Assembly (NCBI GenBank): GCA_965649825.1
Contig: OZ287711.1
Span: 248,001 to 312,000 of the forward strand
Direction: 5' to 3'
DNA from: Penicillus capitatus
Lineage: Eukaryota > Chlorophyta
DNA: 64,000 nucleotides
Shown here piece by piece: positions 43,642 to 53,147 of this stretch; position 1 is the stretch's first letter; the number at the start of each line of letters is the position of its first letter. The notes beneath the pieces were generated by a model. The model did no database searches, was not told the origin of the DNA, and saw nothing but the letters and a program-made list of their open reading frames with translations. Position numbers and translations under genes: made by a program.

Positions 43642-44715
43642 ATCGCTTCCCTGCGCTTGACTCCGAGAAATGAAGGATCTGAGGTGATCCCGATGAGTCA
43701 GGAAGGGCTTCTTGCGTGAGTTAGAAGTGAGGTAGTACAATTGGGAAGAATATCGTTTGTGAATGCGGTAGGGCCCTAGCCATTGGGGGGCCAACTTGTT
43801 GCCATGTGTCTGGTGAAGTTGATGATCGAAAAGCAGCACCAGCTGACCGGGTTCGAAGAGATCGTCTTTGTGGGGCCTGGCAGCGCGCAGTCGGTGCTGA
43901 TGAGTCATGTGGGCATCGATGGCAGTCCAGCGGAGTGCCAGGGTATCGCGGTGCGGTATGGGAGGGGGATCAGTGGGGGTGTTCGGCAGAGGGGAGGTGG
44001 GTGGGGCGGAATGTAGGCGTGGTTGGTAACCGAAGGCGGTTTGAGCGGCGCTGAGATGAGTGACCGCATTGGGATGAGCGTTCAGTAATGCTTGGACTTC
44101 GGGTATAAACTTGGCCCACTTCCCTTGTGTGGGAAGGCGTTGGAGGCGGCGGATGACCTCCTGGTTGAGGCGTTCCACTGTGCCGTTGCATTGTGGGCGA
44201 TATGCAGGGATACTGCGGCGCTTGATACTGCGCTCTGACATCCAGGCGGAGAGCTGATTCCCGACAAAAGCAGGCGCGTTATCTGTCTGTAGGCTGTCAG
44301 GGTTGCCAAATAGGGATACCCAGCGTTCCAGGAGTCTGATAATGGTGCCAGCTGTGGCGGCGGATGTCGCAGAGAGAAGGCAGAACCGGGTACAAAGGTC
44401 GACCGCAGCAATAATATACTTGTATGTGCCGTCCGCCTTGAGGGGTCCGATCACATCTAGCCCAACGCATTGATTGAGTTGCTGCCAAGTGTTAAAGGAC
44501 GGAGCAACTGGGGCGTCATGACGGGCAAACTTTTGGCAATGCGGGCAGCTTTTTACCCAGTGCTTGACACGTGCGGGTGCGTCGGGAAAATAAACTAATT
44601 GCTGGAGCTTCTGCGCGGTCGTGTGGATGCCGTAGTGGCCACTTTGTTCGTGTGCCCGGTGGAGCCACTGGTCCACTTCTCTTCGTTTCCCTGTCAAATA
44701 ATGCATACCCGAAGC
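43585..44715 (-). CDS. Retrotransposon integrase
   Basis: In-frame homologous part of a longer open frame that extends upstream to 45099. It has the HHCC zinc-binding pattern (HEQSGHYGI ... CPHCQKFA) and the DDE core: Asp in GLDVIGPL, Asp in LQTDNAPAF and Glu in NGTVERLNQE. A C-terminal segment follows with LVLLFDHQLHQTHGNKLAPQ and LGPYRIHKRYS, the GPY/F-like module common in Ty3/gypsy integrases. No chromodomain is evident. The integrase reads in +1 relative to the upstream RT frame, starting where RNase H has been truncated (about 44715). Its last codons and stop lie inside the 3' LTR. Confidence 0.85.
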   Translation of the reverse strand, partial: ASGMHYLTGKRREVDQWLHRAHEQSGHYGIHTTAQKLQQLVYFPDAPARVKHWVKSCPHCQKFARHDAPVAPSFNTWQQLNQCVGLDVIGPLKADGTYKYIIAAVDLCTRFCLLSATSAATAGTIIRLLERWVSLFGNPDSLQTDNAPAFVGNQLSAWMSERSIKRRSIPAYRPQCNGTVERLNQEVIRRLQRLPTQGKWAKFIPEVQALLNAHPNAVTHLSAAQTAFGYQPRLHSAPPTSPLPNTPTDPPPIPHRDTLALRWTAIDAHMTHQHRLRAARPHKDDLFEPGQLVLLFDHQLHQTHGNKLAPQWLGPYRIHKRYSSQLYYLTSNSRKKPFLTHRDHLRSFISRSQAQGSDCHSQEPEGRRSEEEGTMT

Positions 44716-45775
44716 CGTCTCTGCTTGCGTCGACGTAGAGATCCACGGTATGCCCGGATGACTCCGGTCGGTTGTACCAAACATGTTGTACCGAGTGAAT
44801 GATGGCGTTCCATCTGGAGGGTTCTTCTTTCCAGTAGCGCTGTATGCTTGCCGGGTCCGCTTGCGATAATTTTTGCAAAGCTGCCAAGCTGCGGACGTCG
44901 CTTCGGCAGTAGCTGAGTATCGTACGAAAAAGCCCGAGAAAGGAGCGTACTTCCGTCTTGTTCTGAGGTGGAGACGCCGCCAGTAGTTGCTGCATGGTAC
45001 TCTTAGGTGGCAGTACTCCTTTTTGGGTGAAGCGATACCCAAGGAATTCAATCTCTGGGTCCCCGTATCTACATTTTTTTGGGGATGCTGTCCATCCATT
45101 TCTTCGGTATGCCAACATCAGCTCTACGACTGCCGCTTCCAGATCTTCATTTGTCGTTGCTCCAACACAAACGTCATCGGCATAGCTTTCGACTGCCGCT
45201 CTGATCCCTCGTTCCTTCAATCGATCTCGTACTTCCGCAATTGTCGTTTGTACGGCCAGATCAAAGAAGGCCATGGAGTTTATCCATCCCATGGGCAGCC
45301 GTGTAAATGCGTACGGCCTCTTGTCAAATACCGTGACGAAATAGGACTGTAGCTCTTCTGTCAACGGGATTTGGTAAAACCCATGCCTGAAATCAAATTT
45401 TGCAAATGTAGACATTCCTGACAAGCCTTGGATTGCTCCTTCCCGATGCATCGGTAGAGCAGGTCTTCGCGTGGTGAGGGTGTTCAGTCCCCTGAAATCA
45501 AGTACTACCCGCCTCTCGAGCGAGTCCTTCTTTGCCACCGAGAACCAAGGTATCACGTGCTTCGGCTTCCCGTGGAATCTTCTTATAATTCCCGCTTCGA
45601 TCAGCTGGTCGATTTCCTTCCTACATGAGGCTGTCTCCGCAGAGAATGCGTAGGGGACCTTGGTCGAAACGGAGTGGATCTGCCCTTGTACGTCTGCCAT
45701 GCCGACTTCCCATCCCAAGAAGCGCCCAATTCCTTCACGGATGACGTCTGGGAATGTCGCCAGCATCTCTTCCAT
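44516..45775 (-). CDS. Retrotransposon reverse transcriptase with RNase H stub
   Basis: Contains the RT motifs RRVVLDFRGLN, FAKFDFRHGFYQIPL, LPMGWINSMAFF and the catalytic YADD (VESYADDVCVGA), then FLGYRF and RSFLGLF, characteristic of Ty3/gypsy RT. The frame stays open upstream of the first Met, across the Gag-protease stop at 45826, in the -1 frame. That is consistent with ribosomal frameshifting near TTTTCCC. Downstream only the first RNase H strand remains (VDLYVDASRDGFGYALFD). The following codons to 44516 are out-of-frame readings of integrase sequence. Loss of the RNase H core means a defective polymerase product. Confidence 0.88.
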   Translation of the reverse strand: MEEMLATFPDVIREGIGRFLGWEVGMADVQGQIHSVSTKVPYAFSAETASCRKEIDQLIEAGIIRRFHGKPKHVIPWFSVAKKDSLERRVVLDFRGLNTLTTRRPALPMHREGAIQGLSGMSTFAKFDFRHGFYQIPLTEELQSYFVTVFDKRPYAFTRLPMGWINSMAFFDLAVQTTIAEVRDRLKERGIRAAVESYADDVCVGATTNEDLEAAVVELMLAYRRNGWTASPKKCRYGDPEIEFLGYRFTQKGVLPPKSTMQQLLAASPPQNKTEVRSFLGLFRTILSYCRSDVRSLAALQKLSQADPASIQRYWKEEPSRWNAIIHSVQHVWYNRPESSGHTVDLYVDASRDGFGYALFDRETKRSGPVAPPGTRTKWPLRHPHDRAEAPAISLFSRRTRTCQALGKKLPALPKVCPS

Positions 45776-45825
45776 ACTCCGGCAGTCAGTTTTCCGATTT
45801 CTCGACAGTAGGCCTGACTGCTGGT

Positions 45826-47649
45826 CTACTGCCGCTTGGGAAAAGATTGCTTGTTCCCACGCAGCTGTCTCTGCTGCCCGTTACAGTCTCGTATCGTCAG
45901 AGTGTCTCCGGCGCGTGTTGGGATCTCAAAAATGGTCGTCTTTCCGGTGATACGGACGGGTTCCTTCCGGTGGTTGGTCAGGGTGAGGGTAGAAAAAGTC
46001 TCGTATTGTACCCCTAAGTGCACAGAAAAATGGGGTGCAACAACCGGTGTCCGCTGGTGCACCATCCCCCTTGGAATGACAATCGGTGTCTTCACCATGC
46101 GGCTTTCATTCGGCCCCAGGACTATGGACCGGTTCAACGGCACTTGGATCCTGTCTCCCTTTACTGTTGGGAGGTGATCCACTCGTTCCGTAAGTCTTCC
46201 CACGTCTTCTTGTTTGGCCACCTCGTTCTTCGCTTCCCTCTCCATCTTGGGTCCCGCGAAAAGGCACTTGATCTGTCGTCCGTTGATGCTAACGGAGCGG
46301 TTGTGTGGATGTGCCGAAATCTGGTTCTTGGTCATTGCGTCTATGCCCAGCAGCAAATCATATCCCGGGTTGGGTAAGACCAGGCAGTCCAAGGTAAATG
46401 TTGGATGAGTCGCCTTCTCGATCGATACCTCCACATGGCACTCCCCCGTGACTTGAGCTGTCTTCCCATGTGCTAGGAGCAGCTTCGTCTTGTTCGGCAG
46501 GATCTTCGCTCCCAGTTCTCTGGCCAGTGCGAGAGACATGATTGAAGATTCGGCACCCGTATCAACCAGAGCGTCGATGCGTCGCGGGTATCCCAGGTGG
46601 CTCTGTGAGACCAAACCTAGCTTCATAACCCTCTTTTGCTCTTTCTTCCTGCTTTCCGTCTGCGCCGCATAAGTCCTTGTCATTTCCCGCTCCGCGTCTT
46701 CCTCTCCTCCTTCGCTCAGCGTTTCACAAATCGGTTCTCCGCTTCCTTCTGGCATGTCATCGTCAGCAGCCATGTAAGCCCGTCTTCCGCCCCATCTTCT
46801 TTGTTGGTTCATAGGTCTTCTTTGACCTGCTGGCTGTTCTTGCCCATTACAGATCCTCTGGAGGAATCTTAACATATTCTGCGCTTCTCGTCTGGAAGTC
46901 TTGCAGATTTCCCGCGCGCCGACCATAACTCTTCCTGCGTTCGTTATGGCGGAGAAGTTGATCGCTCCATCTCGCCCTATGACCCGGCCATCTGTCGCGA
47001 CATTTGCTTGTACTACTCCTAGGTCAATGTCCATCGCGTCTTCATCGACCTCGATTTTGGCCTGGGCGCCAGATTCCCAGAAGCTTACGTTCCGTATGAG
47101 CCCTCTAATATCTGCGGGCATTGTCGTTGGCGGAAGGTGCATCACAAGCCTCTTCAGGTGTGGGGGCAGCTTCTTGTATAACGTCTTGACCTGCGTTTCA
47201 CGAGAGGCAGTTGAGATCGTGCATGCTGCAAAGTAACGGTCAACAAAGTCAGTCCAATTTTCCGCTTTATTCTTGGATATCTTGGCCAATTTCTCCTCGG
47301 CTGAAAGACTCGGATCCGGGCATGCTGCGACTATTGTTTCTCGTACTACTTTCCAGTAGTTTGCCTCTGTCCGCTGCACGTGTCCGTGTGGGAACACCTG
47401 TCGGACTGCCGCCGGGTGAGCATCATCTGTTCCTGCAAATGCGGCATTGAAGCTCGCGGAAGACGCAAAGTGAGGCTCGAGTCCTTCAATCACTTGTCGA
47501 AACAACTCGAAAGCAGGCGACCTCTGCTCCAAACGCTGCACGACATATTTCACTCTAGGACGGTAGTCGTCCTCCACCAACGCCGCGGAACTGAGGAGCG
47601 ACGTAAAAATATCCAAGTCGATTTTCGAGGTTCGCGGCTCCGAAACCAT
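45826..47649 (-). CDS. Retrotransposon Gag-protease polyprotein
   Basis: 607 residues from the ATG at 47649, which begins 3 nt inside the 5' LTR edge. The first 250 or so residues are a helical Gag capsid region (LFRQVIEGLEPHF, WTDFVDRYFAAC, LYKKLPPHLKRLV). A basic Gln/Arg-rich stretch follows (GQRRPMNQQRRWGGRRA). No CCHC zinc knuckle is visible. The retropepsin active site is ALVDTGAESSI (about residue 365), then AHGKTAQVTGECHVEV and LLGIDAM. The protein ends at a TAG at 45826, overlapping the RT frame. It is intact and could in principle be expressed from the LTR promoter. Confidence 0.85.
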   Translation of the reverse strand: MVSEPRTSKIDLDIFTSLLSSAALVEDDYRPRVKYVVQRLEQRSPAFELFRQVIEGLEPHFASSASFNAAFAGTDDAHPAAVRQVFPHGHVQRTEANYWKVVRETIVAACPDPSLSAEEKLAKISKNKAENWTDFVDRYFAACTISTASRETQVKTLYKKLPPHLKRLVMHLPPTTMPADIRGLIRNVSFWESGAQAKIEVDEDAMDIDLGVVQANVATDGRVIGRDGAINFSAITNAGRVMVGAREICKTSRREAQNMLRFLQRICNGQEQPAGQRRPMNQQRRWGGRRAYMAADDDMPEGSGEPICETLSEGGEEDAEREMTRTYAAQTESRKKEQKRVMKLGLVSQSHLGYPRRIDALVDTGAESSIMSLALARELGAKILPNKTKLLLAHGKTAQVTGECHVEVSIEKATHPTFTLDCLVLPNPGYDLLLGIDAMTKNQISAHPHNRSVSINGRQIKCLFAGPKMEREAKNEVAKQEDVGRLTERVDHLPTVKGDRIQVPLNRSIVLGPNESRMVKTPIVIPRGMVHQRTPVVAPHFSVHLGVQYETFSTLTLTNHRKEPVRITGKTTIFEIPTRAGDTLTIRDCNGQQRQLRGNKQSFPKRQ

Positions 47650-47651
47650 TT

Positions 47652-47841
47652 TGATACGTGCGAAAACGTGCTCGAGTTTATGTTGCTCAGAAACGTTGTT
47701 TTGAACAGAGCGTTTTTAAACAGACATCGAATCGTGTTTTCCCCCATTTTATATCTTAGCATGACGTCATGATTGCGTCATGCTTTATGTCATGGTGCCT
47801 TCTTCTTCGCTTCTTCTTCCTTCAGGTTCTTGAGAATGACA
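47652..47841 (-). repeat. 5' LTR with promoter elements
   Basis: Reading on the minus strand, the LTR holds a CRE-type palindrome ATGACGTCAT (47761-47770) next to further GTCAT half-sites, then ATATAAAA (47747-47754) as a TATA box, then the putative transcript start and R-U5. The putative primer-binding site TGGTTTCGGAGCC lies directly inside the LTR and overlaps the Gag start codon. Confidence 0.85.
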
Positions 47842-48500
47842 CTATCCTGGCAACGACTGTCCAATCACGACAGGATCTGCAGAAACAGGTACTTACATTT
47901 CGGTCGCAGTCGAGGTGAAGCGCACCTCTGCATCCGAGACGACGCCGTGAAGCGCCGCGGAGAGAAGGAAACTGATGGTGCGCACGCATAACACGTTAAA
48001 GAACGCGAGTCTTACCTTCTCTGAACTTCTTCTTCCTGCTACCGTCGTCGTCAGTCGACATCACAACGTCATAACTCTCGTGGTCTGAGAGACTGCCGTC
48101 GAGGAGACGCGTGTCTTCACAGAAGCGCATACCCTGACGAACGCGACAACGATTTCTTAGGGCTTTAAGTAAGAGGTCACTCTGTGCAGAGACTAAGCAG
48201 TACCCCAGCATCCTACTCCAAAAACGGTGGATGACAACCTAGACGAACGACTTTCCCGGAGCCGTGTACGAACACACGCATGGCGCAAAACCAGACGAAC
48301 TCTGCGCACGAAGTCGACGACAGGTTCATCACTCGGGTGGCGAAGTCACCGCCACGACGTCCTGCGTCACACCGCGACAGGTGGCGGACCTTCGCAATGA
48401 ACTTGCGTCTCCATCCTCTCGGGGCGTCGATCTCGCAGTACTTCCTGAGATCCCACACCTGATAGGACACGGATCGACCAGTCAGTTGACCCAAAGTAAG
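47842..48500 (-). other. Conserved minus-strand exon-like block, copy B
   Basis: Contains RLLDGSLSDHESYD followed by VMSTDDDG (about 48030-48110) ending at a GTAAGA donor-like site, then an exon-like stretch (about 47893-47963) ending at a strong GTAAGTA donor near 47892, then TTTCTGCAG. A further minus frame (48494-48213) includes YQVWDLRKYCEID. Preservation of splice signals here, against their loss in copy A, suggests a small spliced gene. I cannot fix its start, stop or function. The LTR element inserted just downstream in its direction of transcription. Confidence 0.35.
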
Positions 48501-49025
48501 GCGTTACCTGTCACCCAAGACCTGTTTGTCACACCATTCATTCGCTTTGTCCATCTCACTTGGTCGATGCGTCCGCGGATGGTATGGCCATTGCTGTCAC
48601 TGAGTGTCATGCTTTGTTTTTGCTATCTTCTAGACCATCACAAACTGTTCACGTCTATGCTTGTGCAGCTCTGCTGCTGTCTCATCTGCAACCTCATGCC
48701 AAAGTAAAAGGGCACCAAGGAAAGCCATAAGTGCAGTTCACTCGACATCGGATGATCGCTTCATCTTTCCGATGAAGCGCGGATGGCAAGGGTCTTTCTG
48801 TTGGACAGCATATACGCAGGTGTTAAGGAACATTAAAGACACTGCCGTTTAATACGCAATCGGGATTCGTTGCAATTGGTCGAGCTCGATTCTTCCAGCC
48901 GACTGTCAATCCTTTACTAAATCTTCAAGAGTGCTAAGAGAACGGACATGTGTGAAGGACAACGGAGTGTTTAGTACGCAAAGCTTGTGGGAAAGGAAGC
49001 ATTCATGAGGCAGCGATTCAATCAA
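48501..49025. other. No supported gene, 3' flank of LRR gene B
   Basis: Collinear with about 7541-8047 in copy A. No conserved reading frame seen. Confidence 0.4.
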
Positions 49026-50746
49026 TCATCTCAGTTTTCGGAGACACGGAAACGCTTTCGTCATTGCTGTGTAAGTCGCGTCATCTACGTTGTCTCGCCC
49101 AGAAAAACGCTCTATCTCCCTGATCTTGGTCAAGCATCCTCGAGGCACTCTATATTCGCCATCGACCAACATCTTCGCAGGAAACGGAATCCTTATGGCC
49201 TTAAGATTTGAAAGGAGGCGTAACTGCTGACAGAAAACCTCGTGGTCGACTCTTTGCTTAAGACCATCAAGGCGCAGCTCCGTCAGGCCCGTCAGAGCCT
49301 TAAAAGCATCGAGAAATGGGCGATCCACGCAGATATTATACGTTTTGAGTCTCTTCAACTGTCCGAGCTCCATGAAGAGATGGAGTGGTGTCACACCTCC
49401 AGAATGGAACAAATGCGCCTCTTCTTGACTAGAGATCCTCAGCGACGTGAGATTCGTCAAGTCCACCAGCTTGTCGGCCAGGTCTTCTGCAGAAATGTCC
49501 CAAGAATCAATTTTAAGATCGACGATTCCCTTCGGAAAGCGTAGAGGTTGGCGTTCCAGTAAATCGCTCAGATCTAGCAGTGTGAGCTGCGTGAGAACTG
49601 TGAGGCGTTTCGTGATCTCTGACAAGATACTCAGAAATTCATGTCCAAGGTCGAGAGTAAGGGATCTGAGACCCGTCAGTGAGGGCATGCTTTCTGCAAG
49701 ACATTGCGCGTCACTTTCGGATGCGAAAGAAAACTCCAGACTCGTCAGTTGGCGCATCTGCTGCAGTGCTTCGAAGAATCTCGCATCTCGTTGGTCGAAA
49801 AAGTCAATTGTCAGGCTTGATAGATGCAAGAACGATCTCCATGGAGACGGCCCTGTCAAAGACAACTCTACGAAAGTCGTGTGAATACTGAGCGATTGTA
49901 GATTCGGAGCATAAGGCACGATGCTCTGCCACAACACAAACGAACTGTCAGACGAACAGATCCAGCGATTGGCAAACCTGTAGATTGTAAGGGAACTGCT
50001 CTGGGTCTGTGGCGCCTCTGATAATGAGATTGGTAAGTCCCGTCAGCATGGGGAAGACAAACTCGCCCCGCCCGTTGATCAGCAAGTGGAAAGGTATCGT
50101 CAGCTGGCAGAGCCCTTGAACACAGCTGTTTGGATCCAGATCGTTGTACAGGACACAGTTATGGTCGAGAAGCAGTGATGTCAGCTTCGTCAGATAACGC
50201 AGGTCGTGAACGAAACAATGCAATGTGTCCTCGTGCGTAATGTACAAGCTGAGTGACCCAAGATGTTGCATCGATGAAAAGCATGCGACTAGGTTTCGCA
50301 GATCAATGGATTCGCCGTTGAGATAAAGAGAAAGATGTTTCAGATTCGCCAGTCGCGGTAGCTGTGGGACAATGTGCGTCTCGATGACGTCCACACTGCT
50401 AATCCATTCGCGCATGCTCAGCCTTTCGGCTTCTGGAAATAGGTCTGCTGCTTTCTGCAGTGTATCCGCAAACACTCTGTCTAGCTTGACAGGCAGCTTT
50501 CCACAGGCGTCGCGCCACCGGCGACAGACGCGACGGCATTCGTGAAGACCATCCTCGACAACGTACGCCAGCACTTTAAGCAAGAAGTATTCCTGCTCGA
50601 GAAGGTCACTCAGGGTCTTTTCAGACCCCGTGACTGGGTCAACTCGGTGGCAATCACTGCTTTCCATGTCTGTGAACGCATCGGAGCCGTGACTCGACAC
50701 GCAGTTATTAGCATTAGGCTATTCCGGTGTAGTGGACGTACCTCAT
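49026..50746 (-). CDS. F-box-like/LRR protein B (3 exons, 5-nt first coding exon)
   Basis: Exons on the minus strand are 50742-50746, 49978-50692 and 49026-49925, giving 539 residues; introns are 49 and 52 nt. As in LRR protein A, the first coding exon is only ATG plus two bases followed by a GTACGTCC donor. Here an alternative in-frame ATG exists at 50667, so the micro-exon is supported mainly by its conservation in copy A. The F-box-like segment (EQEYFLLKVLAYVV, CRRVCRRWRDACGKLP) precedes repeats LKHLSLYLN, LTSLLLDHN, LTNLIIRG, LTSLRISS and LTELRLDG. It pairs positionally with LRR gene A (8048-9828). No frame breaks seen. Confidence 0.7.
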
Positions 50747-52061
50747 CCGAGCTGTAGCGGTGTTTTGCTAACGAAGCCGAAAACACGACGGTCTCTTGTC
50801 GATTTTCTCTTCGTTTTATTGTCGGCGCCAACTTTGTTTGTCGTTATACGACATGCGTTAGATGTCTGCATTCGATGTGACAGGACTCGCCTTTTTGTCG
50901 TACCACCGCTCATTCCAGAACAGCGCAGCCTTCTGTTCGCTGGCCACAGATTTATCCCCGCCGGATGTCGACTCGTTTTTGAACTCCTCGAAGGCTCCTA
51001 TGCTTTTCTGTCAGCACGAACGGACTCAGTTGAGATATCCACGTTGGATGACGCGCGCACTTACGCACAGAAAAGACTGCAGGACGAGCAAAGCATGCAC
51101 ATAGTGAATGCAGCCAAGCATTGTCTCTCCTTGCCATGAACGGCACACCCTGGGTGTGTCTACCTGTTGTTATCTGCAGAAGTGGATTCTGCGAAAGAAG
51201 ATGGTTTAAATGGGTAGAACGTTTCGACAGACACATCTAGAGGCCTTGCCTTGTGTCCCATCACGAGAACGCTGTTTGTCGTGACGCGCGTTTGGACTTG
51301 TGATGTATACAGAGACGCTCATTAGACATAGATGAACAGATAGTGTTGTAATGGATGGCCTTTCGTCGGAATTCTGTGCGTTCTCGAGCTTGCTTTGCTT
51401 CCGCAGTATTGTTCTGCTGCCGTTCGTGACGGTAGGTATTGGAAACGGTCTCATCAGAACCGGCTGCGGACAAACAATAAGTGGCAGTCCACGTACGTCC
51501 ACTCCATAAACATTCATTAGGATGCGATGCGTGGAGAATCACGAGCACAGTTGGTAGCACGCTTCTCGTCGGGTGACGCGTCGTGCTGCAATGCCATGTT
51601 CCAGGCAGCAGTCTATGATTAAATGTATCATAGGGCAAAGATCGAACATCCAGTGCGACCGTCTTAAACTCGACAGTTCCTCGAATGTAAGTCTCCCTTT
51701 GCATTTTAGAACCGCTCTTCCGCTGTTTCTTTGCTCAACATCGTCTTTTCGTGAGCACGCACTCTCCGTCCTTCAAGACTTCGTCAAAATGAACCGAGAC
51801 TCGAAAAATATCGTCGTAGATTGCTTGCATCCAGACAAACGAGCAAGCAGCAAACACGCGTCCCAGATGTCAGAAGAATCTGATTTGACCTTCTCTAAAC
51901 CTCGTATCCTCCGCCTATAAAGTCTCATCAGAGAGCGCGGCGATCGCTTTTCGGATTGTCCGTTCTGAGTGTTTCAGACTTCTTCTTCGCGTCAGCCTTC
52001 GGCGTCCGGCGAATAGAAAAACGTTCTGCGCTGTCGACAACGTGGTGGGCATTTGCTGTCA
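50747..52061. other. Intergenic, no supported gene; matches 9829-11195
   Basis: Nucleotide similarity to copy A is patchy. The longest minus-strand frame (51704-51261) has no counterpart in frame in copy A. The last 150 bp form the leader of P-loop gene B-2. Confidence 0.4.
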
Positions 52062-53147
52062 ATGTCGTCTTTGCCCGACGGCGAGGAACCTCCCAAGATT
52101 CTCGTCGCCGGGAGAACGCGCATCGGAAAAGGCGAGTTCATATCCACGGCGAACCACCTCCTTGGAGGAAGCGCCCTTCCGGATATCGTTTCTGACGGCA
52201 TGGTTTCGTATACGAAAGAGATAAAGGGACACTCCATGCGTCTTGCTAACCGTAACGTTGAAATGGTGGACACGGTGGGATTCGACGACAGCAGCGGAAC
52301 GAACATATCAGAAGAAACGTTGCTCCGTTTCCTCGCGAAAAGCGGAAAGGCCGATCTCTATCCACCGCTGGTCATGATTCAGACCCTATCCGCGCTGGAG
52401 ACAGATCTGCTGACGAAGATGAGCGCCGTTTTTCCAGAAATCGTCGTCGGTTTTCGCTCGGAAAAGAAATCCAGACTCGATCAGGCCCGACGCGACATTG
52501 AGAGCGTGTGCAAGAGAAAACCAGTCAAGGTCTTCCACCTACAAGGGTTTTTGTCTGAGGACATCGACGACGGGAAATCGCGTCAACTATACGACACATG
52601 TGTCTCGGACATCGTCCGCTTTTTCGAAACCTTGACGCCGTCCAGAAAGGAACTGGATTTTTCAAGCGATCTGCTAAAAGGCAAATGGGAGAAGATACCA
52701 TGTGACAAAGAGACCAGGACCGAAATCATTGAGGACAGCCATGTGAAGACGGAGTGCGAAACGAAGACAGTTCAAGTGGCCAAAACCGAAGTCGACAGTG
52801 AGGACGCTAAGCTGCACGGCGCAGTCGGCGGTACAGTGGCTGGACTTGGCGGAATCGCGGCGGTGGGACTTCCCCCAGTGGGACTCACTGTTGCGGCGTG
52901 TGGTGCTTTGTATGGAACACTCGGGGTCATATTTGGAAGAAAAGATAAGATCACACACGTGGACGAACAAAGAGACTTTAAGGTGAACTTCATCGGTAAG
53001 GAGAAGATCCGCAGAACGTTTGTGAGAGAAGTCCAAGAGGTGTGGAAGATACTCACTGGGGAGATAAAGGTCTTCAAAGGATATGAATACGGGCCGTGGG
53101 AGATCATGAATGACGAGGTGCTGCATCGCGCTTATCACAAAGCCTGA
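52062..53147 (+). CDS. AIG1/GIMAP-like P-loop protein with GKG motif, copy B-2
   Basis: Single exon, 361 residues from the ATG at 52062, collinear with 11196-12308. P-loop GRTRIGKGEFIS near residue 20; G3 EMVDTVGFDDSSGTNISE; helix LDFSSDLLKGKWEK. A Gly/Ala/Val-rich hydrophobic stretch lies at about residues 250-290 (VAGLGGIAAVGLPPVG), absent from its copy A counterpart. The C-terminal block EVWKILTGEIKVFKGYEYGP is typical. No G4 N/TKxD. Functional inference as for the other members: probably nucleotide-binding and membrane-associated, role unknown. Frame intact. Confidence 0.75.
   Translation: MSSLPDGEEPPKILVAGRTRIGKGEFISTANHLLGGSALPDIVSDGMVSYTKEIKGHSMRLANRNVEMVDTVGFDDSSGTNISEETLLRFLAKSGKADLYPPLVMIQTLSALETDLLTKMSAVFPEIVVGFRSEKKSRLDQARRDIESVCKRKPVKVFHLQGFLSEDIDDGKSRQLYDTCVSDIVRFFETLTPSRKELDFSSDLLKGKWEKIPCDKETRTEIIEDSHVKTECETKTVQVAKTEVDSEDAKLHGAVGGTVAGLGGIAAVGLPPVGLTVAACGALYGTLGVIFGRKDKITHVDEQRDFKVNFIGKEKIRRTFVREVQEVWKILTGEIKVFKGYEYGPWEIMNDEVLHRAYHKA

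Larger units (their letters stand above)
43452..47841 (-). mobile_element. Ty3/gypsy-type LTR retrotransposon, recently inserted, internally deleted
   Basis: Two identical 190-bp direct repeats beginning TG and ending CA (43452-43641, 47652-47841) flank a 4.0-kb interior transcribed on the minus strand. A CTAT target duplication is present on both sides (43448-43451 and 47842-47845). Domain order is Gag, protease, reverse transcriptase, RNase H stub, integrase, the Ty3/gypsy order. Coding lies in three frames. Most of RNase H is absent and the integrase frame is shifted, so this copy should not be autonomous despite its young LTRs. Confidence 0.92.

Noticed and set aside
50860-51140. Short plus-strand frames before P-loop gene B-2
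   Set aside because: Not conserved in the same frame in copy A and without recognisable features.
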